From Ochrobactrum sp. CM-21-5 (lineage in GTDB: Bacteria; Pseudomonadota; Alphaproteobacteria; Rhizobiales; Rhizobiaceae): a DNA stretch of 64,000 nt. The stretch is from contig NZ_JACLZJ010000001.1 of the NCBI RefSeq assembly GCF_014253075.1, positions 1,240,001 through 1,304,000 of the forward strand, given 5' to 3'. The translations under genes were made by a program, and so were the position numbers. Positions 32,535 through 43,871 of the stretch are shown piece after piece (position 1 is the stretch's first letter; each line of letters begins with the position of its first letter). The notes under the pieces are model-generated. The model made no database searches. It was not told the DNA's origin and worked only from the letters and a program-made list of their open reading frames with translations.

Positions 32535-32892
32535 GAGGACCTCATCGTTAAGCGCTATCAGCAGCGCAGGCAGGCAATCCGGATGGCGGATCGGAATCTA
32601 TAATAGGCAAAGGGGCACTGGCGTTCCTTCACGCTTGATGGCAATCTGTTGCAAAAGGCGGAAAGGGCCGCATTTTCGGGCTTTCCCGGCGGATCGACCT
32701 TGACAAGATGACATGGCCATGACTAAAAGCCGCCATCGCTGGCGCCTGATCGTGCCGGCGTTTCATTTGACGTGTCCCGTGGATGAAGATCGCAGCTGCG
32801 CGCTTCATCCTGTCAGTCCTCGAAAACCGAGGGCAGAGGAGGGCGCGTTTCCTCAGCGCCTCCGGGTGCTCTAACTTTTTGAAGGAAATGCG
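32535..32892. other. Divergent region between extensin-like gene and rpsD; rpsD leader
   Basis: 358 bp with no gene. Near rpsD there is a stem-loop (GGAGGGCGC...GCGCCTCC, 32838-32863) and a smaller one, CCTCGaaaaCCGAGG, at about 32818-32832. These could form an rpsD leader for autoregulation by protein S4, known in other bacteria; here it is inference only. Confidence 0.45.
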
Positions 32893-33510
32893 ATGAGCAA
32901 GCGCGAATCCGCAAAGTATAAAATTGACCGCCGTCTTGGCGAAAACATCTGGGGCCGCCCGAAGTCCCCGGTCAACCGTCGTGAATATGGTCCGGGCCAG
33001 CACGGTCAGCGCCGCAAGGGCAAGCTGTCGGATTTTGGTGTGCAGCTGCGCGCCAAGCAGAAGCTGAAGGGCTTCTACGGCGACATCTCCGAAAAGCAGT
33101 TCCGCAAGACCTACGACGAAGCCGCTCGCCGCAAGGGTGACACGGGTGAAAACCTGATCGGTCTTCTCGAATCGCGTCTGGACGCCGTTGTGTACCGCGC
33201 AAAGTTCGTTCCGACCATTTTTGCTGCACGCCAGTTCATCAATCACGGTCACGTGAATGTGAACGGTCGTCGCGTCAACATCCAGTCCTACCGCCTGAAG
33301 GCCGGTGACGTTGTTGAAGTCCGCGAAAAGTCGAAGCAGCTCGTCATCGTTCTGGAAGCTGTCCAGCTCGCAGAACGCGATGTGCCGGAATACGTCGAAG
33401 TTGACCACAATAAGATGGTTGCGACCTACACCCGCGTTCCGACCCTCTCGGATGTGCCTTACGCCGTCCAGATGGAACCGAACCTCGTGGTCGAATACTA
33501 CTCGCGTTAA
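32893..33510 (+). CDS. rpsD: 30S ribosomal protein S4
   Basis: 205 residues, full family length. N-terminal [20 protein letters not shown] and the S4 RNA-binding domain ([11 protein letters not shown]...[19 protein letters not shown]). It lies outside the large ribosomal protein operon and is a single-gene unit here, as I recall in other Rhizobiales. It primary-binds 16S rRNA. Ribosome site GAAGGAAATGCG. Followed by a long palindrome that may end transcription. Confidence 0.98.
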   Translation: MSKRESAKYKIDRRLGENIWGRPKSPVNRREYGPGQHGQRRKGKLSDFGVQLRAKQKLKGFYGDISEKQFRKTYDEAARRKGDTGENLIGLLESRLDAVVYRAKFVPTIFAARQFINHGHVNVNGRRVNIQSYRLKAGDVVEVREKSKQLVIVLEAVQLAERDVPEYVEVDHNKMVATYTRVPTLSDVPYAVQMEPNLVVEYYSR

Positions 33511-33528
33511 TTCTAGCCTCCGGGCTGG

Positions 33529-33579
33529 AGAGCATGATCCTGAAAAGCGGGAGCCGTTTTTCCGGCAAGATCATGCTCC
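33529..33579. repeat. Rhizobiales-type palindrome (RIME-like) after rpsD
   Basis: Ends GAGAGCATGATC and GATCATGCTC pair; the middle has GAAAAGCGG...CCGTTTTTCC. Family resemblance to the GAGCATGATCCCGAAAAG elements common in Rhizobiales. It could also serve as the rpsD terminator. Confidence 0.8.
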
Positions 33580-33637
33580 AGTATCGCAAAGAAATGGCCG
33601 TCCATGGTTTCCCCATGGGCGGCTTTTCTGTATGTAG

Positions 33638-35366
<1,729 letters not shown>

Positions 35367-35375
35367 AGACATAAA

Positions 35376-35407
35376 GAAGTCCGCCGAATTGGCGGGCTTC
35401 TGTTTTT
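35376..35407 (+). terminator. Terminator between inositol-phosphatase gene and MFS gene
   Basis: GAAGTCCGCC-gaatt-GGCGGGCTTC then TGTTTTTG. It ends the ttcA pair and also lies at the 3' end of the convergent transporter gene. Confidence 0.8.
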
Positions 35408-35421
35408 GTCTCTGAAAGCAA

Positions 35422-36687
35422 TCAGATCACGTGTTCGACTGCCGGATTTTGCACCCGGAACAGTTTGCCGCGTTCTGCGATCAGGACACAGACAAGAGCT
35501 ACAAAACCAAGCACGCAATAGCCGGTTGCGACAGGTGTCGTCGTGCCATCGAAGGCTTGGCCGATCACCGCGCCCAATGCCGCGCCGATTACCGTCTGCG
35601 CGAAGCCCAGCACGGAGGAGGCGGTTCCTGCCACTTCGCCCAGCGGCTCCATGGCCAGTGCATTGAAGTTTGCTGTTACAAGGCTGAACGAGAACATGAT
35701 GGTCATGTAGATGGCCATCAGGAGCGGGAATGGGACTGGACCTTCCAGCGTGACGGACAGCACCATCCAGAGCAGGCTGAAGCTGGTAAAGACCAGCAGC
35801 ATTGTCTGGGAAATGCGGCGCATGCCGAAACGGCCGACGAGACGCGAGTTCAGGAAGGATGCCAGTGCCAGCGTCAGGGCGACGGCGGCAAAGGCCAGCG
35901 GAAACAGTTCACCCAGTTTGTAAATACCGACAAACATCTGCTGGGCCGAATTGATGTAGCCGAACAGCGCGCCGAGGATGAACGACGTTCCCAGCATGTA
36001 AAACAGTGCGACGCGATTCGAGAGCACGATGCCGAAACCGCCAATCACGCTTCTGACCGTCAGTGGGCGACGTTGATCGGCGGGCAGTGTTTCCGGTAGG
36101 CGAAAGAACGCCCAGATGCCAACGATTAGCGCCATCAGTGCCATGGACAGGAAGATCAGGTGCCATTCGCCGAACAGCATGATGAGCTGGCCTGTGGCGG
36201 GCGCCACGACAGGCAGGATCATGAAGACCATCATGACAAGCGACATCACCTCTGCCATCTGACGACCCGCAAACTTGTCGCGGACGACGGAAACAGCGAT
36301 GACGCGCGTGCCGGCGGCACCAAGTCCTTGCAGCACGCGCAAGATGATGAGCGTCGTGAAATCGGTGACGACGGCTGATCCGAGCGCTGCGAGAACATAG
36401 ATTACCAGCCCGCCGAACAGCGGCAGTCTTCTGCCGAAACGGTCGCTCAACGGTCCGTAGAAGAGTTGGGAAACGCCAAAGCCGAGCAGATAGGCGGTAA
36501 TGACGAACTGGACGTGATTTTCCGACTGCACGCCAAGGTTCGCGCCGATCTGCGGCAGGCCGGGTAGCATGATGTCGACGGCCAGCGCGTTGATGGCCAT
36601 GATCGCGGCGATAAGTGCAATGAACTCACCGCGACCGCGCATGGAAGTCTTCTGGTTCGATGAACCATCCTTGATATCGAGCGGCAT
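35422..36687 (-). CDS. Bcr/CflA-type multidrug efflux MFS transporter
   Basis: 421 residues, about 12 membrane helices. The loop motif GPLSDRFGRRLPLFGG (MFS motif A), the antiporter-type ALGSAVV and LQGLGAAGTRV region (drug:H+ antiporter-1, motif C area) point to the Bcr/CflA group, which exports drugs such as bicyclomycin or chloramphenicol. Substrate unknown. I chose ATG 36687 (MPLDIKDG), with AGGGA upstream; ATG 36696 and GTG 36714 are alternatives. Confidence 0.9.
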   Translation of the reverse strand: MPLDIKDGSSNQKTSMRGRGEFIALIAAIMAINALAVDIMLPGLPQIGANLGVQSENHVQFVITAYLLGFGVSQLFYGPLSDRFGRRLPLFGGLVIYVLAALGSAVVTDFTTLIILRVLQGLGAAGTRVIAVSVVRDKFAGRQMAEVMSLVMMVFMILPVVAPATGQLIMLFGEWHLIFLSMALMALIVGIWAFFRLPETLPADQRRPLTVRSVIGGFGIVLSNRVALFYMLGTSFILGALFGYINSAQQMFVGIYKLGELFPLAFAAVALTLALASFLNSRLVGRFGMRRISQTMLLVFTSFSLLWMVLSVTLEGPVPFPLLMAIYMTIMFSFSLVTANFNALAMEPLGEVAGTASSVLGFAQTVIGAALGAVIGQAFDGTTTPVATGYCVLGFVALVCVLIAERGKLFRVQNPAVEHVI

Positions 36688-36803
36688 GACTGGCATTCCC
36701 TGGCAGAGTGGCACCGTATCTTTCGAAAGCGGTGCGGAAGACAGAATCTAGAAAACAAAAACCGGCGAAAGACGCCGTTGATACGAACACGTCAGGAAAA
36801 CGC

Positions 36804-36830
36804 AAAAGGCGCCAAAGAACGGCGCCTTTT
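36804..36830 (-). terminator. Terminator downstream of grxD
   Basis: AAAAGGCGCC-(7 nt)-GGCGCCTTTT, 10-bp stem with T runs on both strands. It follows the grxD stop by about 45 bp. Confidence 0.8.
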
Positions 36831-36873
36831 GGAAAAAAGGTGAGGCTAAAGCCGTATATCTGGCAATTAATCC

Positions 36874-37206
36874 TCAAGCTGCCTTGGTGGCAATCCCTTT
36901 ATCGGCAAAAAGTGACTGCAATTCGTTGGACTGGAACATTTCGCGCACGATATCGCAGCCACCGACGAATTCACCCTTCACGTAAAGCTGCGGGATGGTT
37001 GGCCAGCTGGAATATTCCTTGATTCCCTGGCGCAGGTCGTCAGACGAAAGGACGTTGACGCCTTTGTAATCCACGCCGAGATAGTCGAGAATCTGCACGA
37101 CCTGACCGGAAAAACCGCACTGCGGGAAACCCGGTGTGCCCTTCAGGAAAAGCACGACGTCGTTTGTCTTCACTTCGTTGTCGATGAAATCATTGATGCC
37201 GGTCAT
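36874..37206 (-). CDS. grxD: Monothiol glutaredoxin, CGFS type
   Basis: 110 residues. CGFS active site at about 30-33 (PQCGFSGQ) and the glutathione-binding region [23 protein letters not shown] glutaredoxins bind a bridging [2Fe-2S] cluster with glutathione and act in Fe-S delivery and iron sensing, usually together with BolA. A bolA-like gene lies just upstream on the same strand. Ribosome site AAAGGAAACC before ATG 37206; longer starts lack one. Confidence 0.95.
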   Translation of the reverse strand: MTGINDFIDNEVKTNDVVLFLKGTPGFPQCGFSGQVVQILDYLGVDYKGVNVLSSDDLRQGIKEYSSWPTIPQLYVKGEFVGGCDIVREMFQSNELQSLFADKGIATKAA

Positions 37207-37368
37207 CTGGTTTCCTTTCAAGGTGCGGGCACAAGTTCCAGCACAAAAGTGGGAGAAGTTCACCCAATATAGTCATTTGAATGCTGGTAATCACCCTCTC
37301 GGGGTGAAAGCAAGTCAAATTCGCGGGAAGAACTCCACCAGTGGGGCAGCATCTTGCCGCAGTTGTCA

Positions 37369-37395
37369 CCATTGCCCCCGGTTAAGGGGCAATGG
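37369..37395 (-). terminator. Hairpin downstream of bolA
   Basis: CCATTGCCCC/GGGGCAATGG, 10-bp stem, just past the bolA stop. On the minus strand the following bases (TGACAACTG) are not T-rich, so termination may be partial and grxD could be co-transcribed. Confidence 0.55.
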
Positions 37396-37402
37396 TTTGC
37401 GT

Positions 37403-37636
37403 TTATTCCGGTACGCTGGTCTGCAAGGCGAGCGCGTGAAGAACGCCGCCCATATTGCCCTTCAACGCGTCATAGACCATCTGGTGCTGCTGCACGCGCG
37501 ACTTGCCGCGGAAGCTTTCCGCAACCACTTCGGCAGCATAATGGTCTCCGTCTCCGGCAAGGTCGCGGATCGTCACCTTTGCGTCGGGAATTCCCTCACG
37601 TATCAGTTTTTCGATCTCATGTGCGTCCATAGCCAT
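37403..37636 (-). CDS. BolA family protein
   Basis: 77 residues. BolA fold with MDAHEIEKLIREGIPDAKV at the start, then the DGDHYAAEVVAESFRGKSRV core with the conserved His, and QHQMVYDALKG, where the second conserved His lies. The nearby CGFS glutaredoxin is the expected partner in a BolA-Grx [2Fe-2S] heterodimer. Ribosome site GGGAG seven bases before ATG 37636. Not the stress-morphogene type BolA1 by length, but the subtype is not certain. Confidence 0.9.
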   Translation of the reverse strand: MAMDAHEIEKLIREGIPDAKVTIRDLAGDGDHYAAEVVAESFRGKSRVQQHQMVYDALKGNMGGVLHALALQTSVPE

Positions 37637-37748
37637 GCAAAAACTCCCGCCGTTTCCAGCTGCCTTTTTATAGTTCTGTCGAATCGTAACGCACCATCGT
37701 GGTACGTCAATGCTCATCTGTCTAACCTTTAAATTACCGACAAGCAAA

Positions 37749-37778
37749 CCGCCCGGGACGGGGTTTCCGGCCGGGCGG
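37749..37778 (-). terminator. GC-rich hairpin downstream of purL
   Basis: CCGCCCGG...CCGGGCGG, 8-bp arms around a GC-rich loop, 30 bp past the purL stop. No strong U-tract on the minus strand, so the role is probable rather than certain. Confidence 0.5.
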
Positions 37779-37806
37779 CAATTGGTGTCAACTGTCGGGG
37801 ACAGGA

Positions 37807-40029
37807 TCAGTTATCGCTTGCAGGCTCGCCGCTCATGAAGTCCGGAAACCAACCCTCGAAAGCTGTCGTCAGCTCCGCGACGCTGACATCGCAGATATCG
37901 CCGAATTTCACGCGGTCACCGCCGACAGCACCGAGTACGCGGAACGGAATGCCTGAGCCCTCCGCATTGAGTGCGATAAGTTTGGCCATCTCCGGCGTGG
38001 CGGTCACGACGTAGCGTGCCTGATCTTCGCCGAAGAGAACCGCGTGCGGCAGGCCGTCGCCGGCATCGAGCGTGGCACCTTTGCCCGACTTGATCGCCAT
38101 TTCGGCGACAGCAATTGCAAGGCCGCCGTCGGAAAGATCGTGGCAGGCCGTCACCTGACCGTTGCGAATGACCGAGCGGACGAATTCGCCATTGCGCTTT
38201 TCCTGCGCCAGATCGACTGACGGAGCAGGGCCATCCGCACGATCGAACAGATCGCGCAGATAGACCGATTGGCCAAGATGCGTGCCATCGCCGCCGAGCA
38301 GAACCAGCATGTCCCCGTCCTGCATGCCGCCAATTTTGGCCATTTGCGACCAATCCGGCATGAGGCCCACGCCGGCAATGGTCGGTGTGGGCAGAATGGC
38401 CTGACCGTTGGTTTCGTTATAAAGCGAGACATTGCCCGAAACGATAGGGAAATCGAGTGCACGGCAGGCTTCGCCAATGCCTTCGATGGCTTTGACGAGC
38501 TGGCCCATGATTTCCGGCTTTTCCGGATTGCCGAAATTAAGGTTGTCGGTCGAAGCGAGCGGCTCCGCACCCGTCGCGGTGATGTTGCGCCAGCATTCGG
38601 CAACCGCCTGTTTGCCGCCCTCGAAAGGATCGGCCTCGCAATAGCGCGGCGTCACGTCAGAGGAAAAGGCGAGCGCCTTGGTCTCGTGACCTTCAACGCG
38701 GATCACACCGGCATCGCCGCCGGGAAGCTGCAGCGAATTGCCCTGAATGAGCGTGTCATACTGCTCATAGACCCAGCGGCGCGACGAAAGATCGGGTGAG
38801 CCGATCAGCTTCAGGAGAGCAGCCGAATAGTCTTCCACCTGCGGCACATTGCTGGCGGGCAGCGGTCCGTGCTTGCCGGGCTCCATCCACGGGCGGTCAT
38901 ACTCCGGCGCTTCGTCGCCGAGATCCTTGATCGGCAGATTGGCGACTTCTTCGCCCTGATGGATGATACGGAAGCGCAGATCGTCGGTCGTCTTGCCGAC
39001 GATGGCGAAGTCGAGACCCCATTTGCGGAAAATGGCTTCCGCTTCTGCTTCCTTTTCCGGCTTCAGAACCATGAGCATGCGCTCCTGGCTTTCCGAAAGC
39101 ATCATTTCATAGGCCGTCATATTCTCTTCGCGGACCGGAACATGATCGAGGATCAGTTCGATGCCGAGGTCACCCTTGGCGCCCATTTCGACGGCAGAAC
39201 ACGTAAGGCCTGCCGCGCCCATGTCTTGAATTGCGATCACCGCACCCGATGCCATCAGTTCAAGACATGCTTCGAGAAGGCACTTTTCGGTAAAAGGATC
39301 GCCAACCTGAACGGTCGGGCGCTTTTCCTCGATGGACTCGTCGAATTCTGCGGATGCCATGGTTGCGCCGCCGACACCGTCACGGCCCGTCTTCGCGCCA
39401 AGATAAACGACCGGCAGCCCGACGCCTTCAGCTTTCGAGTAGAAGATACCGTCGGTTTTTGCCAGACCGGCTGCAAAGGCGTTGACGAGGATGTTGCCGT
39501 TGTAGCGCTTGTCGAAATTGACTTCGCCGCCCACCGTCGGCACACCGAAGGAATTGCCGTAGCCGCCGACACCGGACACGACACCGGAAACCAGATGACG
39601 GGTCTTCGGATGGTCAGGCTCGCCGAAGCGTAGCGCATTCATTGCCGCGACCGGACGGGCGCCCATGGTGAACACGTCGCGCAGAATACCACCGACACCG
39701 GTGGCCGCGCCCTGATAGGGTTCGATGTAGGACGGGTGGTTGTGGCTTTCCATCTTGAAGACGATGCAGTCGCCGTCACCGATATCCACAACGCCTGCGT
39801 TTTCGCCGGGGCCCTGAATGACGCGAGAACCACTGGTCGGAAGCGTGCGAAGCCATTTCTTGGAAGACTTGTAGGAACAATGCTCGTTCCACATGGCCGA
39901 GAAAATGCCGAGTTCGGTAAAGGTCGGCTCCCGCCCGATCAGCTCAAGAATGCGCTGATACTCGTCCGGTTTAAGACCATGCGCTTCGATCAGTTCTGGC
40001 GTGATGTCTCGCATATTGGAAATAGTCAT
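37807..40029 (-). CDS. purL: Phosphoribosylformylglycinamidine synthase, PurL subunit
   Basis: 740 residues, the small PurL of the three-part PurLQS enzyme. It converts FGAR to FGAM with ATP, using ammonia made by PurQ. Signals: [17 protein letters not shown] near the N-terminus and the glycine-rich, metal-site segment [13 protein letters not shown]. Two AIR-synthase-like halves. purQ and purS lie about 4 kb upstream on the same strand, separated by unrelated genes. Confidence 0.97.
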   Translation of the reverse strand: MTISNMRDITPELIEAHGLKPDEYQRILELIGREPTFTELGIFSAMWNEHCSYKSSKKWLRTLPTSGSRVIQGPGENAGVVDIGDGDCIVFKMESHNHPSYIEPYQGAATGVGGILRDVFTMGARPVAAMNALRFGEPDHPKTRHLVSGVVSGVGGYGNSFGVPTVGGEVNFDKRYNGNILVNAFAAGLAKTDGIFYSKAEGVGLPVVYLGAKTGRDGVGGATMASAEFDESIEEKRPTVQVGDPFTEKCLLEACLELMASGAVIAIQDMGAAGLTCSAVEMGAKGDLGIELILDHVPVREENMTAYEMMLSESQERMLMVLKPEKEAEAEAIFRKWGLDFAIVGKTTDDLRFRIIHQGEEVANLPIKDLGDEAPEYDRPWMEPGKHGPLPASNVPQVEDYSAALLKLIGSPDLSSRRWVYEQYDTLIQGNSLQLPGGDAGVIRVEGHETKALAFSSDVTPRYCEADPFEGGKQAVAECWRNITATGAEPLASTDNLNFGNPEKPEIMGQLVKAIEGIGEACRALDFPIVSGNVSLYNETNGQAILPTPTIAGVGLMPDWSQMAKIGGMQDGDMLVLLGGDGTHLGQSVYLRDLFDRADGPAPSVDLAQEKRNGEFVRSVIRNGQVTACHDLSDGGLAIAVAEMAIKSGKGATLDAGDGLPHAVLFGEDQARYVVTATPEMAKLIALNAEGSGIPFRVLGAVGGDRVKFGDICDVSVAELTTAFEGWFPDFMSGEPASDN

Positions 40030-40095
40030 GGAAATGGGAAACCCCGTCGCAGGCTGTGGCGTCCGACGCCCTGTGCCTGAGGGATGGACGCCTTA

Positions 40096-40141
40096 TGCAT
40101 ACCGCGGAAAGTGGGAACCGGTTTTCCGATAACGGCATGCA
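40096..40141. repeat. Intergenic palindrome upstream of purL
   Basis: Ends TGCATaCCG and CGGcATGCA pair imperfectly; the centre GGAAAGTGGGAACCGGTTTTCC matches the core of the RIME-like elements found after rpsD and phnM. Confidence 0.65.
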
Positions 40142-40320
40142 ACGAAACAACAACTCGACATGCCCCGCGTGAACCTGTTCCCATGCGGCGCGTGTCGAGG
40201 TTTTCAAGGCGCCTCTTTAACCTATGTTTCCACGAAGCGCGACAGGAAAATACCGCTTTCCCGACCTGATTCCTTGTATCCACGCTCACGCTGGGCCTTT
40301 ATCCACGTCCATGCTGGCGG

Positions 40321-41718
40321 TTATACGCTGCCTTCATATCCGGCCTGCTCGTTTTCGAGCAGCCGCCGCAAGGTCAGAAAGCTCTCTTCGACGCGATTGC
40401 GATCAGCAGGCGACGAGAATGCAATGCGGACGCGGTGATAGGTTTGATCGACACGTCCCGCCTTGAACTCGTCTTCGTCATCAATGAGAATTCCGCTTTC
40501 ATAAGCCGCCGCCTTGAATGTTCCCGAGAGCCACGGTTCGGGCAGCCCCATCCAGAGAAACGGAATATTGGGCTTCGACACAAAATCGAAGCCAGAGAAA
40601 ATGCGGCGGGCCATTTCCTCACGTGCGCGTGTTTCGGCCCGGCATTTCTGGTGAATCCCATCGGCTTCGCCGGACAGTACCAGTTGTGCGCCGGTCTCCG
40701 CCAGCAGAAACGCCGCGCCGCCCGTCACCATCTTGTGTGTCACCTTCACGCGCTGCGCGCAATGGGCCGGGCAGGCCACCCATCCGCTGCGTACCCCTGC
40801 CGCCACCGCTTTTGAGAGACCGGACACGACAAAGGTTCTTTCAGGCGCAAATGTTGCCAGCGGTGCGATATCGACCCCGCTCATGACGCCATAAATATCG
40901 TCCTCGATGAGCCAGACATTGTAGCGGCGCGCTATGTCGGCAATCTCGCGGCGGCGCTGCTCCGGCATCGAGGCGAGGGTAGGGTTGTGAAGTGTTGGCA
41001 TGAGAAATGCCAGGGTCGGGTGCTGCTGGCGGCAGGTGCGCTCGAATTCTTCCGGAATCAGGCCGTATTCGTCGTGTCCTGCCTGAATCGTGCGCCTTCC
41101 GAGCAGGCGCACCGACCGGCTGATCTGGGCGTAAGTCAGATTTTCAAACAGAATGCGGTCGCCGGGATTCGTGAATGCGGTGATGATCGCTATGCTTGCC
41201 GCCTGTGCGCCGTTCGTCACGACAATCGTGTCGAGATCCGGTGTCCAGCCCGCTTTCGAAAGCCACTTTCGGCCCGCTTCAAGCCAGTGCTGCGGAAAAT
41301 AGCGGGAATAGCTGGCGATATCCTCCGGGAAGTCCCGATGAATGTCAGCGTTGATTCTGGATAGAATCTTGTGCTGGCCAACCTCGGGGGCGGCGGTCGT
41401 ATCGAAGCGCACCTTGCCGGTGGGTACATCGGCCGGTTTCGTGCCGGTGATGGCGGAAACGGCGGCATCGGCGCCCTCGCCAAGCACATAGGTGCCGCGC
41501 CCGACTTCGCCGCTGACCAGTCCGCGCTCACGCACAAGCGCATAAGCGCGCCCGATTGTGCCGATTGTCACCTTCAGGTCGAATGCCAGGTTGCGTTGCG
41601 GGGGCAATTTCGCACCGGGAGCGAGAGCTCCATCTGAAATGGCACCTTCAATGGCATTCGCCAGTTGAAGGTAAATGGGGCCGGTCTGGTCTGAAAGATC
41701 TGGAAGCCAATTTGTCAT
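40321..41718 (-). CDS. MocR-type transcriptional regulator (GntR + aminotransferase domain)
   Basis: 465 residues. Residues about 10-80 are a GntR winged helix (GPIYLQLANAI...LPPQRNLA...GRGTYV). Residues about 110-460 are a fold-type I aminotransferase domain with HNPT (244-247), EDDIYG (272-277) and the PLP-lysine motif SGLSKA (Lys 303). Such regulators sense PLP-linked amines or vitamin B6. No Shine-Dalgarno is visible before ATG 41718; a perfect palindrome ends five bases upstream. Divergent from two DUF1127 genes, probable targets. Effector unknown. Confidence 0.92.
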   Translation of the reverse strand: MTNWLPDLSDQTGPIYLQLANAIEGAISDGALAPGAKLPPQRNLAFDLKVTIGTIGRAYALVRERGLVSGEVGRGTYVLGEGADAAVSAITGTKPADVPTGKVRFDTTAAPEVGQHKILSRINADIHRDFPEDIASYSRYFPQHWLEAGRKWLSKAGWTPDLDTIVVTNGAQAASIAIITAFTNPGDRILFENLTYAQISRSVRLLGRRTIQAGHDEYGLIPEEFERTCRQQHPTLAFLMPTLHNPTLASMPEQRRREIADIARRYNVWLIEDDIYGVMSGVDIAPLATFAPERTFVVSGLSKAVAAGVRSGWVACPAHCAQRVKVTHKMVTGGAAFLLAETGAQLVLSGEADGIHQKCRAETRAREEMARRIFSGFDFVSKPNIPFLWMGLPEPWLSGTFKAAAYESGILIDDEDEFKAGRVDQTYHRVRIAFSSPADRNRVEESFLTLRRLLENEQAGYEGSV

Positions 41719-41722
41719 AGTG

Positions 41723-41796
41723 ACAATTTATAAATTGTATCAAGTTGCTGGTCAATTGTAGAGTCAATCTATTATCGCAATGAGTGAATTGTAACC
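41723..41796. promoter_or_regulatory. Repeated AATTGT half-sites between MocR gene and DUF1127 gene
   Basis: A perfect 16-bp palindrome ACAATTTATAAATTGT (41723-41738) and two further half-sites, CAATTGTA (41753-41760) and GAATTGTAA (41786-41794). AATTGT repeats are 21 and 33 bp apart, close to two and three helical turns. MocR proteins usually bind direct repeats, so this is the likely autoregulatory and divergent operator. Confidence 0.6.
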
Positions 41797-41818
41797 ATAA
41801 CAAAGACAGGATCTTTCC

Positions 41819-42115
41819 ATGGTTTACTTCCGGCCAAGCACCGAAACAATAGATACTATTCTGCCCATTCCAGGTGCCGACCACCTTTGCGATCTGCCGA
41901 AAGGGCTGCACCCGCATATATCCGCTGCAAAGTTGCCCGTGAGGCCGACTACGGGGATGGTTCGCCGTTTTTTCGATTGGCTTGCCTATCGCGCCCAGCT
42001 TCGCCGCAGTCGTCTTTCGTTGTTCGAGCTAAGTGACGAGCAATTGCGGGACATCGGTTTGAGGAGATCGGAAGCTGAGCGGGAAGCGCACAAGGTGCGT
42101 TTTCATTTGCGTTGA
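41819..42115 (+). CDS. DUF1127 family protein 1
   Basis: 98 residues. C-terminal DUF1127 motif (LFELSDEQLRDIGLRRSEAE); N-terminal part (MVYFRPSTETIDTILPIPG) is shared with the next gene and not part of the short DUF1127 core. Ribosome site AGGA before ATG. DUF1127 proteins in Rhizobiales are small, arginine-rich proteins, and some have been linked to RNA or phosphate/carbon regulation. It reads away from the MocR gene across its operator. Confidence 0.85.
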   Translation: MVYFRPSTETIDTILPIPGADHLCDLPKGLHPHISAAKLPVRPTTGMVRRFFDWLAYRAQLRRSRLSLFELSDEQLRDIGLRRSEAEREAHKVRFHLR

Positions 42116-42270
42116 TCTGGCGGACTGTCGAGGCAGGCCAAGATCATACGGGCACCTGTTTGATCATATGGTGTTGCAATTGCAGCGCTAAGCATGCGGA
42201 CCTAGAATAAAGAGTTATCGAAGTGGTGGAGAACAGGAATACATAGGTCAATCCTGAAGAGGATGTCGCC

Positions 42271-42555
42271 ATGATCTACTTCCGGCTTGAAAACGAGATG
42301 ATTGATCTCGTTCTGCCCGAACCGGGCATTGATAAGCGAAAAGATCTGGACGCAGGATTGCGCCCCCGAGTTGGGCTGGTGCCATTGTGGTGGCTACCGA
42401 TGAACTGGAGATGGGCAATATTTCGCGTAAAATCTCATTGCGCAATGTCGCGTACAAAGTCGATTCTGAAAGAACTCAGTGACGACCAGTTGTCCGACAT
42501 TGGTGTTGCGCGGAAAGACATCGAACAGGTTTTCCAATCCCGTTTCGGGCGCTGA
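42271..42555 (+). CDS. DUF1127 family protein 2, paralogue of preceding gene
   Basis: 94 residues with ribosome site GAGGATG. The N-terminus parallels its neighbour (M-V/I-YFR....ID..LP.PG.D...DL..GL.P), as does the C-terminus (KELSDDQLSDIGVARKDIE). The centre differs, with a Trp-rich stretch (PLWWLPMNWRWAIF). This is a diverged tandem duplicate; the 155-bp spacer may carry a separate promoter. Confidence 0.82.
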   Translation: MIYFRLENEMIDLVLPEPGIDKRKDLDAGLRPRVGLVPLWWLPMNWRWAIFRVKSHCAMSRTKSILKELSDDQLSDIGVARKDIEQVFQSRFGR

Positions 42556-42611
42556 TACTGCGATGGAGCACGCTACACTTCCTTGTCAGGACGTGTAGCG
42601 TTAGCACTTGA

Positions 42612-43007
42612 TCAGCAGCCGCTTTGACCGGACGCCCAGCGATTGACGTCATTGGCAATTCGTCCGCCATGGCTTTGCTGCATCATGGGGCCGAAGGCTT
42701 CGACGCGCGCCGGATTGCCTTGCGCCTGCACCACCAGCAATGGACGCGAAGCGGGATTGCGCGCCGGGACGACGAGAATGCGCGGACGACCCGTGAATGA
42801 ATTCAACTCCGGTGCAAGCGAATAGCCCCGGAAATCCTTGTCCCTGGATTTGAACCAGCAGCTGTTTGCCGAAAGGGCAATGCGTTCCATGGTGGGCAGC
42901 GCCGCCTTACTGGAATCCAGTGCGATTGGACCCGGTGCCGAGCGCGGCGTACAGGCCGCGATAAGGACGAGCGCAGGCAGGGCTATAAAAGCGATAGTCT
43001 TGTTCAT
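42612..43007 (-). CDS. Putative lipoprotein, unknown function
   Basis: 131 residues. Signal peptide with lipobox LIAAC (cleavage before Cys at about residue 19), so probably membrane-anchored by lipid. The mature part has scattered cysteines (NSCWFKS and QSGC at the C-terminus). No family recognised. ATG 43007 preferred over the TTG before it. It follows the GST gene on the same strand with a 39-bp gap. Confidence 0.8.
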   Translation of the reverse strand: MNKTIAFIALPALVLIAACTPRSAPGPIALDSSKAALPTMERIALSANSCWFKSRDKDFRGYSLAPELNSFTGRPRILVVPARNPASRPLLVVQAQGNPARVEAFGPMMQQSHGGRIANDVNRWASGQSGC

Positions 43008-43046
43008 CAAGGAGAGGGCTCCGCTGGAAAGCGATTGTCGGGAAAA

Positions 43047-43694
43047 TCAGGCTAATTGCGGCATGAATGCCTTTAATCCGTCGCTCATCTCGTTCCAGAT
43101 GCGCTCGAAAGCCGGGTTTTGCTTCGCCTTGGCTGCATATGCGTCGAATTTGGGGAATGCGGCCAGCAAATCTGCTTTGCCCGACAGTTTCATGAGCGGT
43201 TCCATTAGAAAGCGGACCGGAAGCACCCAGGCATCGGCAAGTGTCGGCTCGTCACCGAGGGCGTAGCTCTTGTCTTGCAGTCGTCCTTCAACGATGCTCA
43301 AGCCGGTATTCAGCCGCGTGAACAGCCGGTCGATCGTCGCCGAGTCGCGCTCCGGCTTGCTGAGCAGGATGAATAGCTTCATTGCCGGTTCGAGCACCTC
43401 AAGTTCGGTAATGCGTGCAACGAGGCGGATCAGCGCTCGTTCTCGCGCGGTGCCGGGCAGAAGCGGGGTTTCCGGAAAATGATCTTCAAGATATTCCGCG
43501 ATCACCACGGCTTCGTACAGTGTTTCGCCCGAGCTGGTAATCAGGACGGGAACACGGCGCAGCGGCGTCACATCGCCGAAATCCGCCGGAAACGGGTAGG
43601 GCAGGGTCAATGGCTTGAAGGGCAGGTCTTTCAGATAAAGCACGCTGCGCACGAATGCCGAATATGGGGAGAGAGGCCGGGAATAGAGCTGCAT
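43047..43694 (-). CDS. Glutathione S-transferase family protein
   Basis: 215 residues. Thioredoxin-fold N-terminal domain (MQLYSRPLSPYSAFVR, with cis-Pro in RRVPVLITSSGETLYEAVVIAEYL) and all-helical C-terminal domain. Catalytic serine/tyrosine candidates lie in the first 12 residues. Substrate unknown. Sits between purQ and a lipoprotein gene. Confidence 0.88.
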   Translation of the reverse strand: MQLYSRPLSPYSAFVRSVLYLKDLPFKPLTLPYPFPADFGDVTPLRRVPVLITSSGETLYEAVVIAEYLEDHFPETPLLPGTARERALIRLVARITELEVLEPAMKLFILLSKPERDSATIDRLFTRLNTGLSIVEGRLQDKSYALGDEPTLADAWVLPVRFLMEPLMKLSGKADLLAAFPKFDAYAAKAKQNPAFERIWNEMSDGLKAFMPQLA

Positions 43695-43871
43695 CGTATG
43701 GTTCCCCTGATTTGTTGCCGCAGGAAGTATCCAGAGGCAAAGCTGCCACGAAAATCAGCAGTTAGCTAGACCACATTTCGTGGCTTGATCGATAAGCAGG
43801 GAACGTTATTTTTCAGAAGCGCTGAATAATTGAAGTGGGCGGCTCCATGGGGCCGCCCTCTTGAACATTTA

